This document shows positions 42,533 to 54,400 of a DNA stretch of 64,000 bases, piece by piece. Numbering within the stretch: the stretch's first letter is position 1; every line of letters begins with the position of its first letter. Below the pieces are notes generated by a model that had not been told where the DNA came from, did not search any database, and saw only the letters and a program-made list of their open reading frames with translations. The position numbers and the translations under genes were made by a program. The stretch is taken from assembly GCA_013433145.1 (NCBI GenBank), contig CM024169.1, positions 5,332,001 through 5,396,000 on the forward strand. Direction: 5' to 3'. The DNA is from Ascaris suum (Eukaryota; Nematoda; Chromadorea; Rhabditida; Ascarididae).

Positions 42533-44306
42533 GTAAGTGTGCACGTATCTCACCATTTTCATGGGCGGATATTGGGTCACTTGACAGTTCTACAAAAGAG
42601 TAAGACATTAGGAACTCTCTGCTTGGATGCTGTTCACGCATGAGCATAAAAATGCAACGCGTTGCAATCAGTGGATGTTAAGCGACGTCGACATCTCGCG
42701 ATGTTTGCCACATTACCGCTGTCATTTACGTTCTTTCCTAGCATGGGCATCGCTTGTATTAATCGCCCACTGATTATGCGTCCATCATCACTCCAAGTTT
42801 TATTTCATGATGCAGCCATATTCAACCTATTTTCGTTTCTTTTTTATTATATTTAGCGTTGTTTGTGTTATTTAGTTTGTCGCAGTAAACATCGCTGTAA
42901 GCAGTCATGTCGCTCGCATTTAAAAATATTATCAAATATGCAAATGACGAACAAAACATGTGCTGAGAAGGAATCTCTATCACAAATCCGCTTTAGAATT
43001 TACTTTGGCTGGCTGTAGACAACAGCTTTTAGTACATACTTCCCAGCAGATCATTACTTATTTCGATAACAGCACATAGTGACGTTGCGGTTGCAGCATC
43101 AACCGATCATCAGAAGAATTCCCAACCGTAGTCTTAAAAAGAATTTAGAAGAACCACTGTAGTGAAGGAATGACGGCCAAAAGGAAAACAGGCTATTTTG
43201 GAACGTGGAAAGGGAATGCCGTGTTACTCCGTTTGTAGCCTTCAGGGCTTTCATTGATTTCATCTTCCTAGAACGCTTACTTGGCAGCGTGTAATGGAGG
43301 GGAGCAGCTTCACTTTTCCAAGTAGGCTTACATTCGACAGGAAGTGAGGAGGCGGGACACATTTTGGGGAAATTATTGCGGGAGTTTGAGGGGTGTTCAA
43401 GAGGATTTTCATTCTGTCGTTGCTGTCGTGTTCTTGCAGCCTAAATTCGTTGCCACTGTTCGTATGACCAGATAACGGGTTTACCATGTTCGAGGCAGGA
43501 GGATGAGGTCTTTAAGGTTCATACTTTTCTGGGATGGGCGTGAACTGGGACGGCGAAAGGACTTCTTGAAAAATGAGTTCATAAACAAAGAAATGCGATA
43601 GCTCTGATAAAGCATCTACTACTTTGGGGCAAGAAATCTCAGCCAAGACAGTAGTATTTGAAAAGGAGTGCGAAACCAAGCGAATCGGTTGACACCATCG
43701 TAAAACCTCTCTTATGATCGTGTGCTAAAATCTGCACTGAAATTTTGCTACCGGCTGATTTTTTGTCTGTTCATTTGATCATAATTTCGGCTGTGAGCTA
43801 CTTAGCTTCCACGAACTTTCAAATTAACGTATAAGGGAGCAAGGCTTGTGAGAAAAAGGGTTAAGCTTTCGCAAATTTCAAACTGAGTGTGTGTTTGAGA
43901 GAATTGGGAATGCTTATATTCGAGACGAATGGCTCTTTTTTTGTAATTTTTCTGAATCGGCATGTATTGGAGACGGGAGTCTATGAAAGAAGGGAGTCTT
44001 CCGAGTTCCATATGTTGGTGCAGACAATTGTGTGACGCCAAACTCACTCCAGGAATCTCCTATGATTTGCACCCTATTCTGTTGAGTTTTCTCTCTTCCA
44101 GAATTTGTAACGAATGAATGATAGGGATAAAATTACTGTGCTCATCCAGTATTTTGTTGCTGCAGCTGATAGTCATAAAGACTCAACACAACAATGCGCC
44201 AAGCAGAACTTTATCCAATAGTATTTTATCGGACTTCTCATATGTAGAGCACTTATAAGCTTTAGTTGCCGTCTCTTGGTATCCATTCACCTAATCTATT
44301 GATTAG

Positions 44307-44383
44307 GATGATCAAAATGAAGGGGACTTCTATGACTTGGAAAAGAAGCTGAACAAGACGGCTGATCCAGCTGATACAAAATG
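44307..44383 (+). CDS. PLBD-like exon ending at the nucleophile Cys codon
   Basis: Follows TTGATTAG. It encodes EGDFYDLEKKLNKTADPADT, aligned with human SGDLEDLELALNKT. It ends in TG before GTAAGT, so the next codon is TGY (Cys) if the following exon starts with T or C. In PLBD proteins a Cys at this place is the catalytic residue exposed by autocleavage. Confidence 0.8.
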
Positions 44384-47300
44384 GTAAGTGCACTGGATTC
44401 GTAAAGGCAAGTTTGTTGTTAGAACGCTATAAAGGAAATAAATACACAACTCTCGTGAACATGAACTGATGGCGATGACGAAGTTCGAAATAAAAGAACT
44501 TAATCACTTTTCATTCCGCCTCGTATTAAAGATTTTATGGAGAGATTCCCATTGTTTAGCAAATAATTTTTGCATTAAAAAATCACTGCAAATTGGTGTG
44601 CTGTAATCTATAAAAACCGAAATTTCAAGTTGCTCCAGACAATTTAGACGTTTTTGTTTCACAGTAACGATATCGGGCTATGAGAATATGATGCGCGTTC
44701 TGAAACTCTACAAATTCGGATTCGGTATGTGCATTTTCAGTCTTTCACTGCACTGCAGCCCTTTATTTTCCTTGAAAAGACTACCACGACGTAACAACTT
44801 TTATTAGCTATCATTTCATTAAAAATAGGAGAATGCATGAAGGTGACTGGATGCATATTTAAATAATCTGTAGCGGATAGATTCAAAAATTTAAGGAGAC
44901 AGAACGAGAAATTTCACGGAGCGAAATCTTATGAGTTTAATAAGATAGGAGCAAGTGGCGTGAATGCTTAAGTTTTAAAATAATATAAATGCACTAAGGG
45001 AAAAATTTGCAAGAGGTGAGCCTCAGCTAACACGGACTCAAAAGAAAGTTTTTTGCTGCATATCTATCCTGCATAACTAAAAAAAAAAATTGGAGGAAGT
45101 TTGTAATTTTAACGACGATCCAAAATTGAAACGGCTTCCGCTTCCGCTCCTTGCATAGGTGTGAAAGGTTTATTTCAACTGGTTGCTTCCGACTCAAATT
45201 CAAAAATTTGCTGTTGCAGATCGGAAAGTCGCACCTGCCACACAACAACATTTTCAAGCTATCTGGCTATGCTGTATTCTTCGGACGACATCCCGCTGAT
45301 GAGTTCAGGATTGGTCAGTTTTTGATGATGACGAGGTCGCATAAGGAATGATGCGTCAAATGTGCACATATCCGCACTCAAAGTTTCTACACTTTTATAG
45401 AGACTCATTAAATCTGTGAGGCTTGATAGAGAGGTGGGCTCATTATTTTAGAAAATTTTTATGTGAAGCGATTTACAATGTGATGGATGAAACGGACTAA
45501 TCGGAAGGGTTTAATTCAATGTGCAAATATGCAGAAGTTCGAATTCGTTAATTAGCCTCAAAATTGTGATATTACGCCTATGTCCAAAATGATTGGTTTG
45601 CATTCACTGTCCACTTATTTAGCTGAAGTTACTTGAACCGAAATATGCAAGCTTCCTTTCTAAGAAGTTGGCGGAGATTTTCTTTTTCCACCTGGTCGAT
45701 TGCAGTTGACAAACGTGTCGTCCAACTCGTTTTTTTCCAGATATTTTTTGCATTAGTGCCTATCTATCAGCACTTCTTCTGGAAACTTGACATCTGTTCA
45801 TCACATGGGAAGCTTGAAAAATGCTTCTTATTAGTGAAGACTTTGTTGCATTCTGCAGGTGGTGAAGTGCTGTAAGCGCACTGATGTTCTAGTATTGAAA
45901 GCTCTAAGGTAAGCTTTACTTTGAAAAGTAAAGCGCTAGCCTTTTTTTAAGGTCCACGAGTTTCTTTCGAGATAAGCTGTGTTACAAAAGGACTAAGTAC
46001 TGTAACAGTTATATGAACTTCTGCAAACGAATAACACTTTTGTACGTTAGGCCCCTATAAATTCCACCGCACCAGCGATATTTCGTAATACTTGTTGTAA
46101 TAAGTATTAAGGATTCCTTGATTTATTTTTTGCATGGTGGTTCAACTTAAGTGTTTCATTTGAAAAGGAGCAATTTTTTGCACGCCGCAGAGGAAACAAC
46201 CTACAGCATATTCAACCTGTTACTGTTTCAGTTTGTTGAGGCAGTCGGACAGGTAGGTTTTTGCGAATGAAAGTTCATTCCATTCAGCTTCGAGAAAAAA
46301 GACCAACTCCGGCTTATGAAGCATTTGCGCGTCTAAAACAAGCATTTCCGTACAGTTAAGATGATATTTCCGAGATTCTTTTCACTATGCCTACTCAGTG
46401 TTTAACTGATTATGAAATACATCGGATTAAGTACCTACTTCTGCCATAAAAGCCTTGCAGATGAAAAAAAAACAAGTGGACATACGCGCCCAAGAGGCTG
46501 GCGCAATATGCACTTTTCCATTTCAGTTCAGCAAGCCAATTGGCTGACCAAATGTGCATGGACAAAAGCAAAGCATCGGATATCGTATTCTCCTACTATA
46601 AGAGCCACCTGATAGACTTGGGAAGGAAATGCCCATTGAATTTCATCGCGATGTTTTTATGGCTTTTGAGGCGCAGTTAGTGGACTTTGACGCATACATA
46701 CATACGCAGACATGTGTGCACTATGCTTGCGCACAGAATGCCGCAGTGCGTGTCCTGTGGAAAGGGCGCAGATGAAAAGCAGTTTAGAGCGTGAAGTTGT
46801 AAAAATAGGCTTTTTTAAAAGAAAGTATTAGAAATCTCATTATTTTGAGAATTTGTCTGATTGGCACGAACGCAAAAGTTCAGTTTTGTTGCAAAGTGCA
46901 AAATGTAGAATTCAAAAGTGCAGAAATTGTTGCGAAATGTTTCTCCAAAAGTCTCAGCATTCATATATAACTCTGCTCTGTTTTCCATCGCACCTTCGAA
47001 AATATCTACGTTCAATTGCCTTGCCTTCTTTGCAACGCGCTTAAGTGGCCAATGAGTTCGCTTCAACGGCTCGCGAATGGTGTCAAATATTCGAAAAATA
47101 TAATTCAGGAACCTATAATAATCAGTGGGTCATTTTCGACTATAAACGTTTTAGTCCTGGAAAGAATCTTCCTCCAGATGGCTCCTCTATGTACTCGAAC
47201 GAGTGCCTTAAGCTCATTTGTCGTTTCTCAAGAAAACTCGTTTTCATGTACTCCTGCAAATTTGCTGCAATGTTTTTTACAAAGCACTTTATAGCTAGAA

Positions 47301-50300
47301 CTTGCATCTGAGTGTAGTTTGTTTATCTTGATATGAGGTATGGTGTTTTCTAATATTATTTCCATGACTGGATGGAATATAGTATCACATAAGACTATTT
47401 TTGAAGTTTGACATAGTGACTCCTACTGGGATATGAAAAGCTTCACTTCTTCGTTGTTAGTGGCTCTCTGTTAGTGAGGATTCAAATCAATGCATAATAC
47501 GCAAAGATAACGGACAGCAGGCATAATTTCGAGGTCTTTGAACATGTCGTAGGTTGCTTTGTAAGTTTTTGGAGTACATCGCAGCAGATGGAGTTTGATG
47601 ATGAAGATGCGAAGCACCAGCAGTTGCAGGTAGTGCCGCATACTTTATTTAACTATGTAAACGTGTAAACGCCTTTTATTTTTAGCGGTACCGTAATTTA
47701 TCGGGATCTCACGTGACATCTGCGGAAGCATGGCTACTTCCCCAGCCACAATATTCCTTTCTTCAGGAAAATAACAAGGCTCACAGGATTTGACAAGCAC
47801 GTAAGCTTCGAAATAACGTGAAAGTTTCCTTAAGGTACCTTCTCAGTTGTGGCGTCCTCGATAGTCACACAAATAAAAAAACACTCACAGAACTTTGATT
47901 TCATGTTGAGAGGAATTATTCTGACACTGGCGTAACTATGTAGTAACCCTTGATCGACGCTTAGAAGAAGTATGTCGATTTTAAATGATAAATCATTCTC
48001 CATGGTCAACCTATGTTTGCATTAACTTCAAGCTTTCAGCACAAGCTGCGAAAAGTCAACCGGTCATTTGCAACCAACGCTGTGAGCTTTCTCGACTCCC
48101 AACGAACTTTATATGTGAGGGTTGATACTTAAAACGAAATGTTGTGCTCTTTAGCTTGAGTTCTAGAGGTGCAAGCTGTCACAGAAGTAAAATGTAGTGG
48201 AAATGATCAAAAGTGTTGGAAACGGATGTTCCAAGCCGAGTGGCCGCACAGCCTCATTAACCTCGACATAAAATGGACGCATCGCCCAAGAACGCAGCTG
48301 ATAACTTTGTCGTACGAAAAACAAATATTACAAATATTACATTTCTCCTCTGGATTCTGACGGTACTGCGGCCGTTAAAGCGAGACATAAAATCTTATTG
48401 GCCGATAAAACGGGCGATTGGTTTCTTTGGAATAAATGCCCGAGGGCACGATTTTCAATAGGAATCATCACAAGGTGGTCGATATTATCTATATTCTCAC
48501 TCGATTGATGAGGTGAGCGAGAAGATTCAGTTGTCCATTTTCAGCGCTAAGTCTTCCACCCAAACAGTGCAGTAGGTAAAACTGCTTGGAAGCAGTAAGT
48601 AAAAGCTGAGCTCAGTGAAGAACAATGAGGCGTTACTGTTTTATTAATGTTACGATGCAATCAAAATATATTATAAATTAACGAATGGAATAAATTCGAA
48701 GGAAAGTAAAGAATGAAAAAACAAGATGCTGATAAGTGGGTTCGTTTAGTGAGACAGAGTGGCTAGTCATTCCTCTTTAATAAGCTTTTGTATGATCCAC
48801 TACAGTCAGTTCAGAATTTGTGGAAGAGATATGTCCCTGTGCAAATGTTTGTTTTTTATATGCATATGTATATATGCCCTATTGTTTGAGCTTATAAACC
48901 GTTAAGATTCCAGGGACGAAGTTTAGTGGGCAAATGTATGCAACAGAATTGCGCCCACCTTTTCATTGCGATCATGTGAGTCGCAATGAAATGTCGCAAT
49001 GAAAAGCCACTTATCGGTTATGGCCTAGAAATGTTTTTTTACCTGATATTTGAGCAGCCAGTTGATGTCGCTAGTGGGGTTTTTACTTTCATGCACTCTT
49101 CAAAACCTGAATTTGGAAAGGTCATTATGCAGACGTTGCACTCATGCACACATTTGTATGGGTCATCAATCCGTGTAAGTATACCTGACATTTTCAACCT
49201 GATCACTAACGAGTCGAAGAGTTGGAGGAGATTTGATGCGTATAACGCAAACTACAGAAAATAATGGTCGAATTTATCCATCAATTCCGAAAAGAATTAC
49301 AGCATTCAAGTTTGCCTAAAAATTTCTTTCTATTTTGTATTTAGTCGGATTTTTGCCTTATACTGCTGTTCTAATTGTAAACAAGTGGGAAGTCATGTCG
49401 GAAGCTAGCACAGTGTGCAGCTGTTTGGTCCCTTCAACTGACCACACAGTTCCGCAAATCATCAATAAAAGATAAGCATGAAAAGTGATGCCTTCTTATT
49501 TTAATTAACTCGACCGTCAGCGTTAATCTTCAGCTTGTGAAAAGTGAAAACCAGTTCGCCATGAAGTGCTCGCGATCTTTTTCAGCCTTCAAATCGTTAC
49601 AACCACTTCCTCAGTGGATGGGTCAAGGGAGGTTGAGCATGCGGGAAGGAGGGGAATGACCCTGATTTACAGTATACCTATCAATTTCGTTATCTCTAGA
49701 TCCAAAGGTTTCCTAATTGAAACTGTCGGACGGATAGCAAGGCGAGCACATGCATATGCATAGAAACGATGTTACCGTAATGTTCTTTTGCAAAGCAGGT
49801 TTGAAGTACAGCACTAAGAATTACTCCAGTTTGATTGTTCAAGGTTAGCCTAGTGTGCTCGGATTATGCTTTAAGCAACCAGAAGGTCACTTGAAAGTAT
49901 TACTGCAAAATTTTATAACCTTATGGTGATCCTTTAAACCGTTTCATCTAATAAGCAGTGATTTAATAGCGCATATTGTGCCAAATCTTCTGGCATGCTT
50001 CCTAACCAAAAAATTCAACGGATGCATACATACCTTACGTTTATTCTAATTAAACTGCAATTGTTTTAAGTATATGGCAGTTCCTATGTATGTGTGATTT
50101 ATAGAATTTAGTAAATATGACGCAGTGGGCTTTTTTTTAAATATAACAATTACGCACATGATGGATTCAGTAGGTGCAACTGCACTCCACCATATACTGC
50201 CGAAGCAGCTATCTCGGCACGAGGAGATTTCAATCCTTCCGATGGCAAATACCCCTTCCTCGGAATGGGACACCCAAACCAAGAAGGACTCGATTACACG

Positions 50301-51408
50301 GTTGTTTTATTATTAAAAAATGTAAATGTTATGATGTCAGAGTAGTTCGTAAAATAAGAAATTACTTTCAAAATCAATCAAAAAAGAACCGGCCTTAAAT
50401 TTGGTTTGCAAAGAAACGTTTTGTGCATAAATTTTTAGGCAAACTTGAATCGCTTCAACTCTCTTCGAAATCGATGGACAAATTCCACATTTTACGGGTT
50501 CATTTCACTTAGCGATATGGCTCTTCGTTTGTAACGCGAATTTTGTGCAGTGAACTCGGGCATGAATTCTGAAACATTAGACTTAAATGACTTCAGAAAG
50601 ACGATTCTGTTCCGACCCGATTTAACTTGGCATTATTTGGGCTTTTCTTGAACAACCGACCGTCCCGAAGTGAAGTTTTGGATTTCTGCTTCTTGCAACG
50701 GACATTCAGAAATTATGAATTCCTAACATTAACAGACATCGGTTCCGAGGAGTAAATCTAATGTTTCATATGCCCATGAAGGATGGATAATTAGTAGTGC
50801 TACTGATACCCATCCGATTCCCAATCAAGGAATCGAACGGAACTGGATAGATTCTCTTTACCCACTCAGGTGGGTTAAATGCAGCATTCACGCTGTCCAC
50901 CTATCTCAAAACCAAATGGAGCTTCATTGGTAAAGTTAGAATGAAAACCGGCTCCCCAAATGTCCTCAACCATCATCGCAACACACAATTTGTCTGTGTT
51001 TATGAGTTTATAGCAGTAACTTTTTAGGGCACCAACTACACTCTGTTCAAGCGTCTTCATTTCCGAGCGATCGGTTGTCCAACATATGACGACGTTCCGC
51101 CCTTCCAAAGGAGTAAATTCGATTATGCACGTTACTTGATCTGCGCTTGAATTTCATTCACGTAGCCTTATTTTTGTTTTTTATTCCAAATATTTACACT
51201 GCAATCAATGATTGGGATATTCACTTGCCATAGAAAGCGTTCGCAAATACGAAACCGTAAAAAGTCAGGAAGGAATCGCTCCCCTCTAAATACTCAGTTG
51301 ATATGTTTTTAGGACAAGAAGGTGAAACATTCCGGTCATCCGGACCTATGGAAATTCGGTGCCATCGAAACCTATTGCGAGACACTGGATGTGTTGTCAA
51401 ATCTGTGA
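44307..51408 (+). CDS. Phospholipase B-like protein (PLBD/LAMA family), incomplete model
   Basis: PLBD proteins are secreted or lysosomal N-terminal-nucleophile hydrolases of the laminin A family, made as precursors that autocleave before a catalytic Cys. Recognisable exons in order: 44307-44383 (YDLEKKLNKTADP), 44665-44724 (SGYENMMRVLKLY), 45220-45313 (TFSSYLAMLYSSDD), 46193-46252 (ETTYSIFNLLLFQFV), 47046-47190 (YNSGTYNNQWVIFDYK) and 51313-51408 (GHPDLWKFG, stop). Their order matches human PLBD2: DLELALNKT, NYQHMLRV, FSSYPGTIFSCDD, LETTIGN, FNSGTYNNQW, GQPDLWKF. A possible exon with WSTS ends at 47629. Missing from view are the residues just after the nucleophile Cys, a linker before NSGTYNNQW, and most of the C-terminal half, about 150 residues. 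Adjacent exons do not all join in phase. It could be a real gene with unrecognised divergent exons, a gap in the assembly, or a decaying copy. The family call is firm; intactness is not. Confidence 0.75.
44665..44724 (+). CDS. PLBD-like exon (SGYENMMRVLK)
   Basis: Follows TTTGTTTCACAG. It encodes TISGYENMMRVLKLYKFGF, aligned with human NTWNNYQHMLRVIKKYWLQF. The donor is GTATGT. Its frame does not follow directly from the upstream exon end at 44383. Extending left to an AG at 44629 restores phase but gives residues unlike the family. Confidence 0.8.
45220..45313 (+). CDS. PLBD-like exon (TFSSY...SSDDIPLMSSGL)
   Basis: Follows GCTGTTGCAG. The frame with TFSSYLAMLYSSDD and PLMSSGL matches human VFSSYPGTIFSCDD and YILGSGL. 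The other open frame here has no resemblance. It ends in phase 0 before GTCAGT; entry phase does not match the previous donor. Confidence 0.75.
46193..46252 (+). CDS. PLBD-like exon (ETTYSIFN)
   Basis: Twenty codons, ETTYSIFNLLLFQFVEAVGQ, before a GTAGGT donor. They correspond to human LETTIGNKNPALWKYVRPRG. The acceptor may be GCAGAG or the GCAG two bases earlier. Confidence 0.7.
47046..47190 (+). CDS. PLBD-like exon with the NSGTYNNQW signature
   Basis: Follows CGCTTAAG. It encodes ANEFASTAREWCQIFEKY and NSGTYNNQWVIFDYK, matching human ANRLASDGATWADIFKRF and NSGTYNNQWMIVDYK, the most diagnostic segment of the family. The 3' boundary is uncertain: a GT at 47191 is the best fit. Confidence 0.88.
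47551..47629 (+). CDS. Candidate PLBD-like exon with WSTS
   Basis: The frame reads VSFWSTSQQMEFDDEDAKH and ends in phase 0 at GTAGTG, phase-compatible with the terminal exon. Human PLBD2 has PPFQWSTS shortly before GQPDLWKF. Only WSTS is shared, so this may be chance. Confidence 0.35.
47630..51312. other. Stretch where the PLBD-like C-terminal half is expected but not seen
   Basis: Inspected on both strands for the family's conserved segments (LEQxPG, YWxSYN, PRAxIFRR, SDLNPxNGxYPF, SGPTW). None was found. Open frames such as 48986-49264 on plus and 50875-51108 on minus show no recognised similarity. Confidence 0.5.
51313..51408 (+). CDS. PLBD-like terminal exon
   Basis: Follows ATGTTTTTAG. 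It encodes KHSGHPDLWKFGAIETYCE and stops with TGA. GHPDLWKFG corresponds to human GQPDLWKFA, at the very C-terminus of the family. Confidence 0.85.
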   Translation, partial: DKKVKHSGHPDLWKFGAIETYCETLDVLSNL

Positions 51409-54400
51409 CATGAAGTTAATATATCATATCTTCCATGAAAGCGCTTATTTCATGCGCCCATGATCGTACGTTTGTTTTAGCGGCTAGAGTAGTCGCATTC
51501 AGATATACTGCTTTGCAACGGCTAGGAATCTCGTCAAACTGCCTCATTTTCTCGGCAGTTGATTTCACTGAGGATAGTGCAGCAATCGTTTTGGATAACC
51601 CTGAAAGTATCCTACCGTAACTTCAAAAACACCAAGCACACTGCATGAAAATAACGTAAGTGGCAAAGACGCCCTATTGTTTTAGCACTATTCAGGGTAA
51701 ATTGTTCCGACATGAACTAGTCCTTTAAGGTAGTGAACAAGCTGGGGCTGCAGCCACGGCCATCCACTCTCTTGGGGAAGACGGAGGAATTGGGCAAGGA
51801 AAAGTGGCGGCTTTTCTTTTGCTGGAACTGCCAACATCTTTCTTGTTTCTTGGCAACTAATTAGACACAGAATTTTTGACAAGACCGTTCAAAAACGAAA
51901 GGTTTGCGGCTACTCTCCTTCATTTGATGTTTTCTTTTGAATTTCGCCCACTTTTTTATTGAACCTGGCAAGTTTTACTTTGCTCATTCCTCCATTTTTG
52001 AGTGAACTTCGATTACGTTGGGATATCATTTATTCCTCCCTCTCTATGCTGCTTTGAAAGAAAGATGAAAGTTTAACAATCTCATCATCGCGTTACACCT
52101 CACGACAGAGATCAGTTCACTATGGGATAACTTATGGAAAACAACAATAAACTCTTTTCTTAACTTCATATAATTCAAAACAATTCATATACAGAACGTA
52201 CAGAATACTGCACACAAGCGGCATTGACAATGAACAAGTTTGTGTTAGCAAAAACGTATATTCCAAGAAAATCAACATCAACTGCGGGAAGAATATAGAG
52301 ACAACTCAACCAGCAAATACCAAACCACCGTCTCCTAATAGAGAATTCTTGAAGTACCCTGAAGGTGCAGGTTAGGACATCAATGTGGCGATCTAACTGC
52401 TTTTTTTGTGCTCGCAGCGCGCAAAACGTGGCGACCGGAAAGCTTCTGCACAACTGGAAAGTAACGCTTTTTAAAGAGATATCGTATGTAATTACCAATG
52501 CGCCTACTTCACAGAGAGTGAAAAAAACACCGGCTCATCGTTATATCGCTTTATGCTCCTAACTGACGAGAAGAAAGATGCAAGAGAGTCGAATTAAACA
52601 AAAATTTTTACTGAAGTGGGGAAATTTCACAAAGCAGGGAACAAAAATGAGCCGAATGCACGTTTATGAGATCTCCTGATGAAAAGACTACAACATGTTG
52701 TAGAAAACTACAGCATATGACTGTCCTTTCAGTTTCAGTTTGCGAGAAACACTCGCAAAAGACCTCAACTGAAACATCACGTAGGCTTCGAGACGTAATT
52801 CGGTCGACTGTCCCGCTCGGCAAACAACGTCAACGCAATGGTCTCGGTTTCCAGCGCGGGGCTCATCTTCGCCTTATCACGTTCGCTTCCACTGTCCTTC
52901 GTGTTCATGGCCCCCTTCATCTTGAAAGCTTCCACCGTATACTTAAAATAAAATACGGTATAGGCAAGCTAACTCACTACGGAATCACATACTTCCCCGT
53001 TTATATATCTCCTCAAATAAAATTAACATACCCACTAGGCGCCCAATCTTCCTCTTCAATATAAAACTGAGGCGAACTTTTGCAAACTGCATAAGCTCTG
53101 TGTACGGCAAAAATGACGCATCCTCCTCATTTATTCGTGAATCCTTCCCGAATGTGCGTCGACTTTGAAAAGCTACTGAAAACATCAGCCTCAGCACTCA
53201 TAAACGGAGAGACACGACATTCTCCCCGATGCAACAAGAAATCTGCCTTTATTTGTTTATGGGACTTGCGAAAACGCATTCCTCAAATCCATACAGATCA
53301 GCTCCTATCAGGGCACTAGCTACGCAACACAATGTTACGTATATTAAGTGATAACAACAGTGCTGGATACTTATATAATAACTGCGGACAATTGACTGAG
53401 CACACCCGTCCATCCCCCATTTGCGTGTTCAACAGTCATCCAACCCTTTGAGTCGTTCCTAGCTGCTACGCTTGGCAAGTTTAGAGATTCGGTAACGCTT
53501 CATCCGAATATCGTTGACTTAATCATCACGCTATCAAAAAAAATTTGCATATTTCGCCAGACATCAACCGAGGTTCATTTGGCTGCAGGCTACTTTTGAG
53601 GTGTCCTCACTAATTGCTGAATAAAAAACATCACAGGTACTTTCTCTATATTTGAACAAGACTTTGTCCTGTAACCATTAAAATGTGATCCCCTTACGTC
53701 TTTTTTCACATCGTTTTGCATGAAAGGACCGTTGTAAGCTTACAACTCGTAATCACTTGTAGTGGCACGTGATTGGTAGTGCTTTCCCGAATTTTTTCGA
53801 TTGACAAAGCCCTTCAAGCTAGGCACTGCTTTTTCATCCATAAATATGGATTACTATTCTGCAATTTTCGTGATGCGAAGTGGTTACTTTATTAAGGTCA
53901 TATGCTACCGCACCTTCAAAGACAGCCACGATGATGGAATCTTGTCCTCTGTCCCATAAAGCTCGCCGATCTTCATATATATGTCACCCTCTACCCTGAA
54001 CATAAGACCCCTCTTGTCCTCCAGGCGCGAGAGGTTCTCACTTAAAAGCTCACATTGACCAATAAGGGTGCTGGAGTTGCCCACACACAAACAAATATCA
54101 CTGCCACATCTTCACACGTCTGCCACAACGCCAATGACACTGCATACCCAACAGTCGCATAAAACCGTCAACAAGCACGTGTGTTCTGAAAATAATCTCT
54201 TTGGCTCTCAGTCGCGTTAGATGAGCTTTAGCTGGAAAGCCTGTGTACCCATTAGGCACAATCTTTTAGAACTTCGAAGATTACACCGCTTTTCTTTGAG
54301 AAGAGGAAATGTGCAACTTTCCCACCTTGAGAAGCATACAAATTTCGCTTGACTGTCTGCGACTTTATCCCCTACGTCCGAAAAAGAGAGCAGATCTCCC

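Larger units (their letters stand above)
39713..44306. other. Twinkle 3' flank and probable 5' part of the PLBD-like gene
   Basis: No strongly conserved exon was found, yet the PLBD-like gene needs roughly 150 to 200 N-terminal residues from here. Two weak candidates, a signal-peptide-like start at 40566 and a 45-base exon at 42488, are listed separately. Confidence 0.45.

Noticed and set aside
45862..45910. Possible PLBD exon with KRTDVL after TTCTGCAG
   Set aside because: The similar family segment lies C-terminal to NSGTYNNQW, so it is out of order here. The match is only a few residues.
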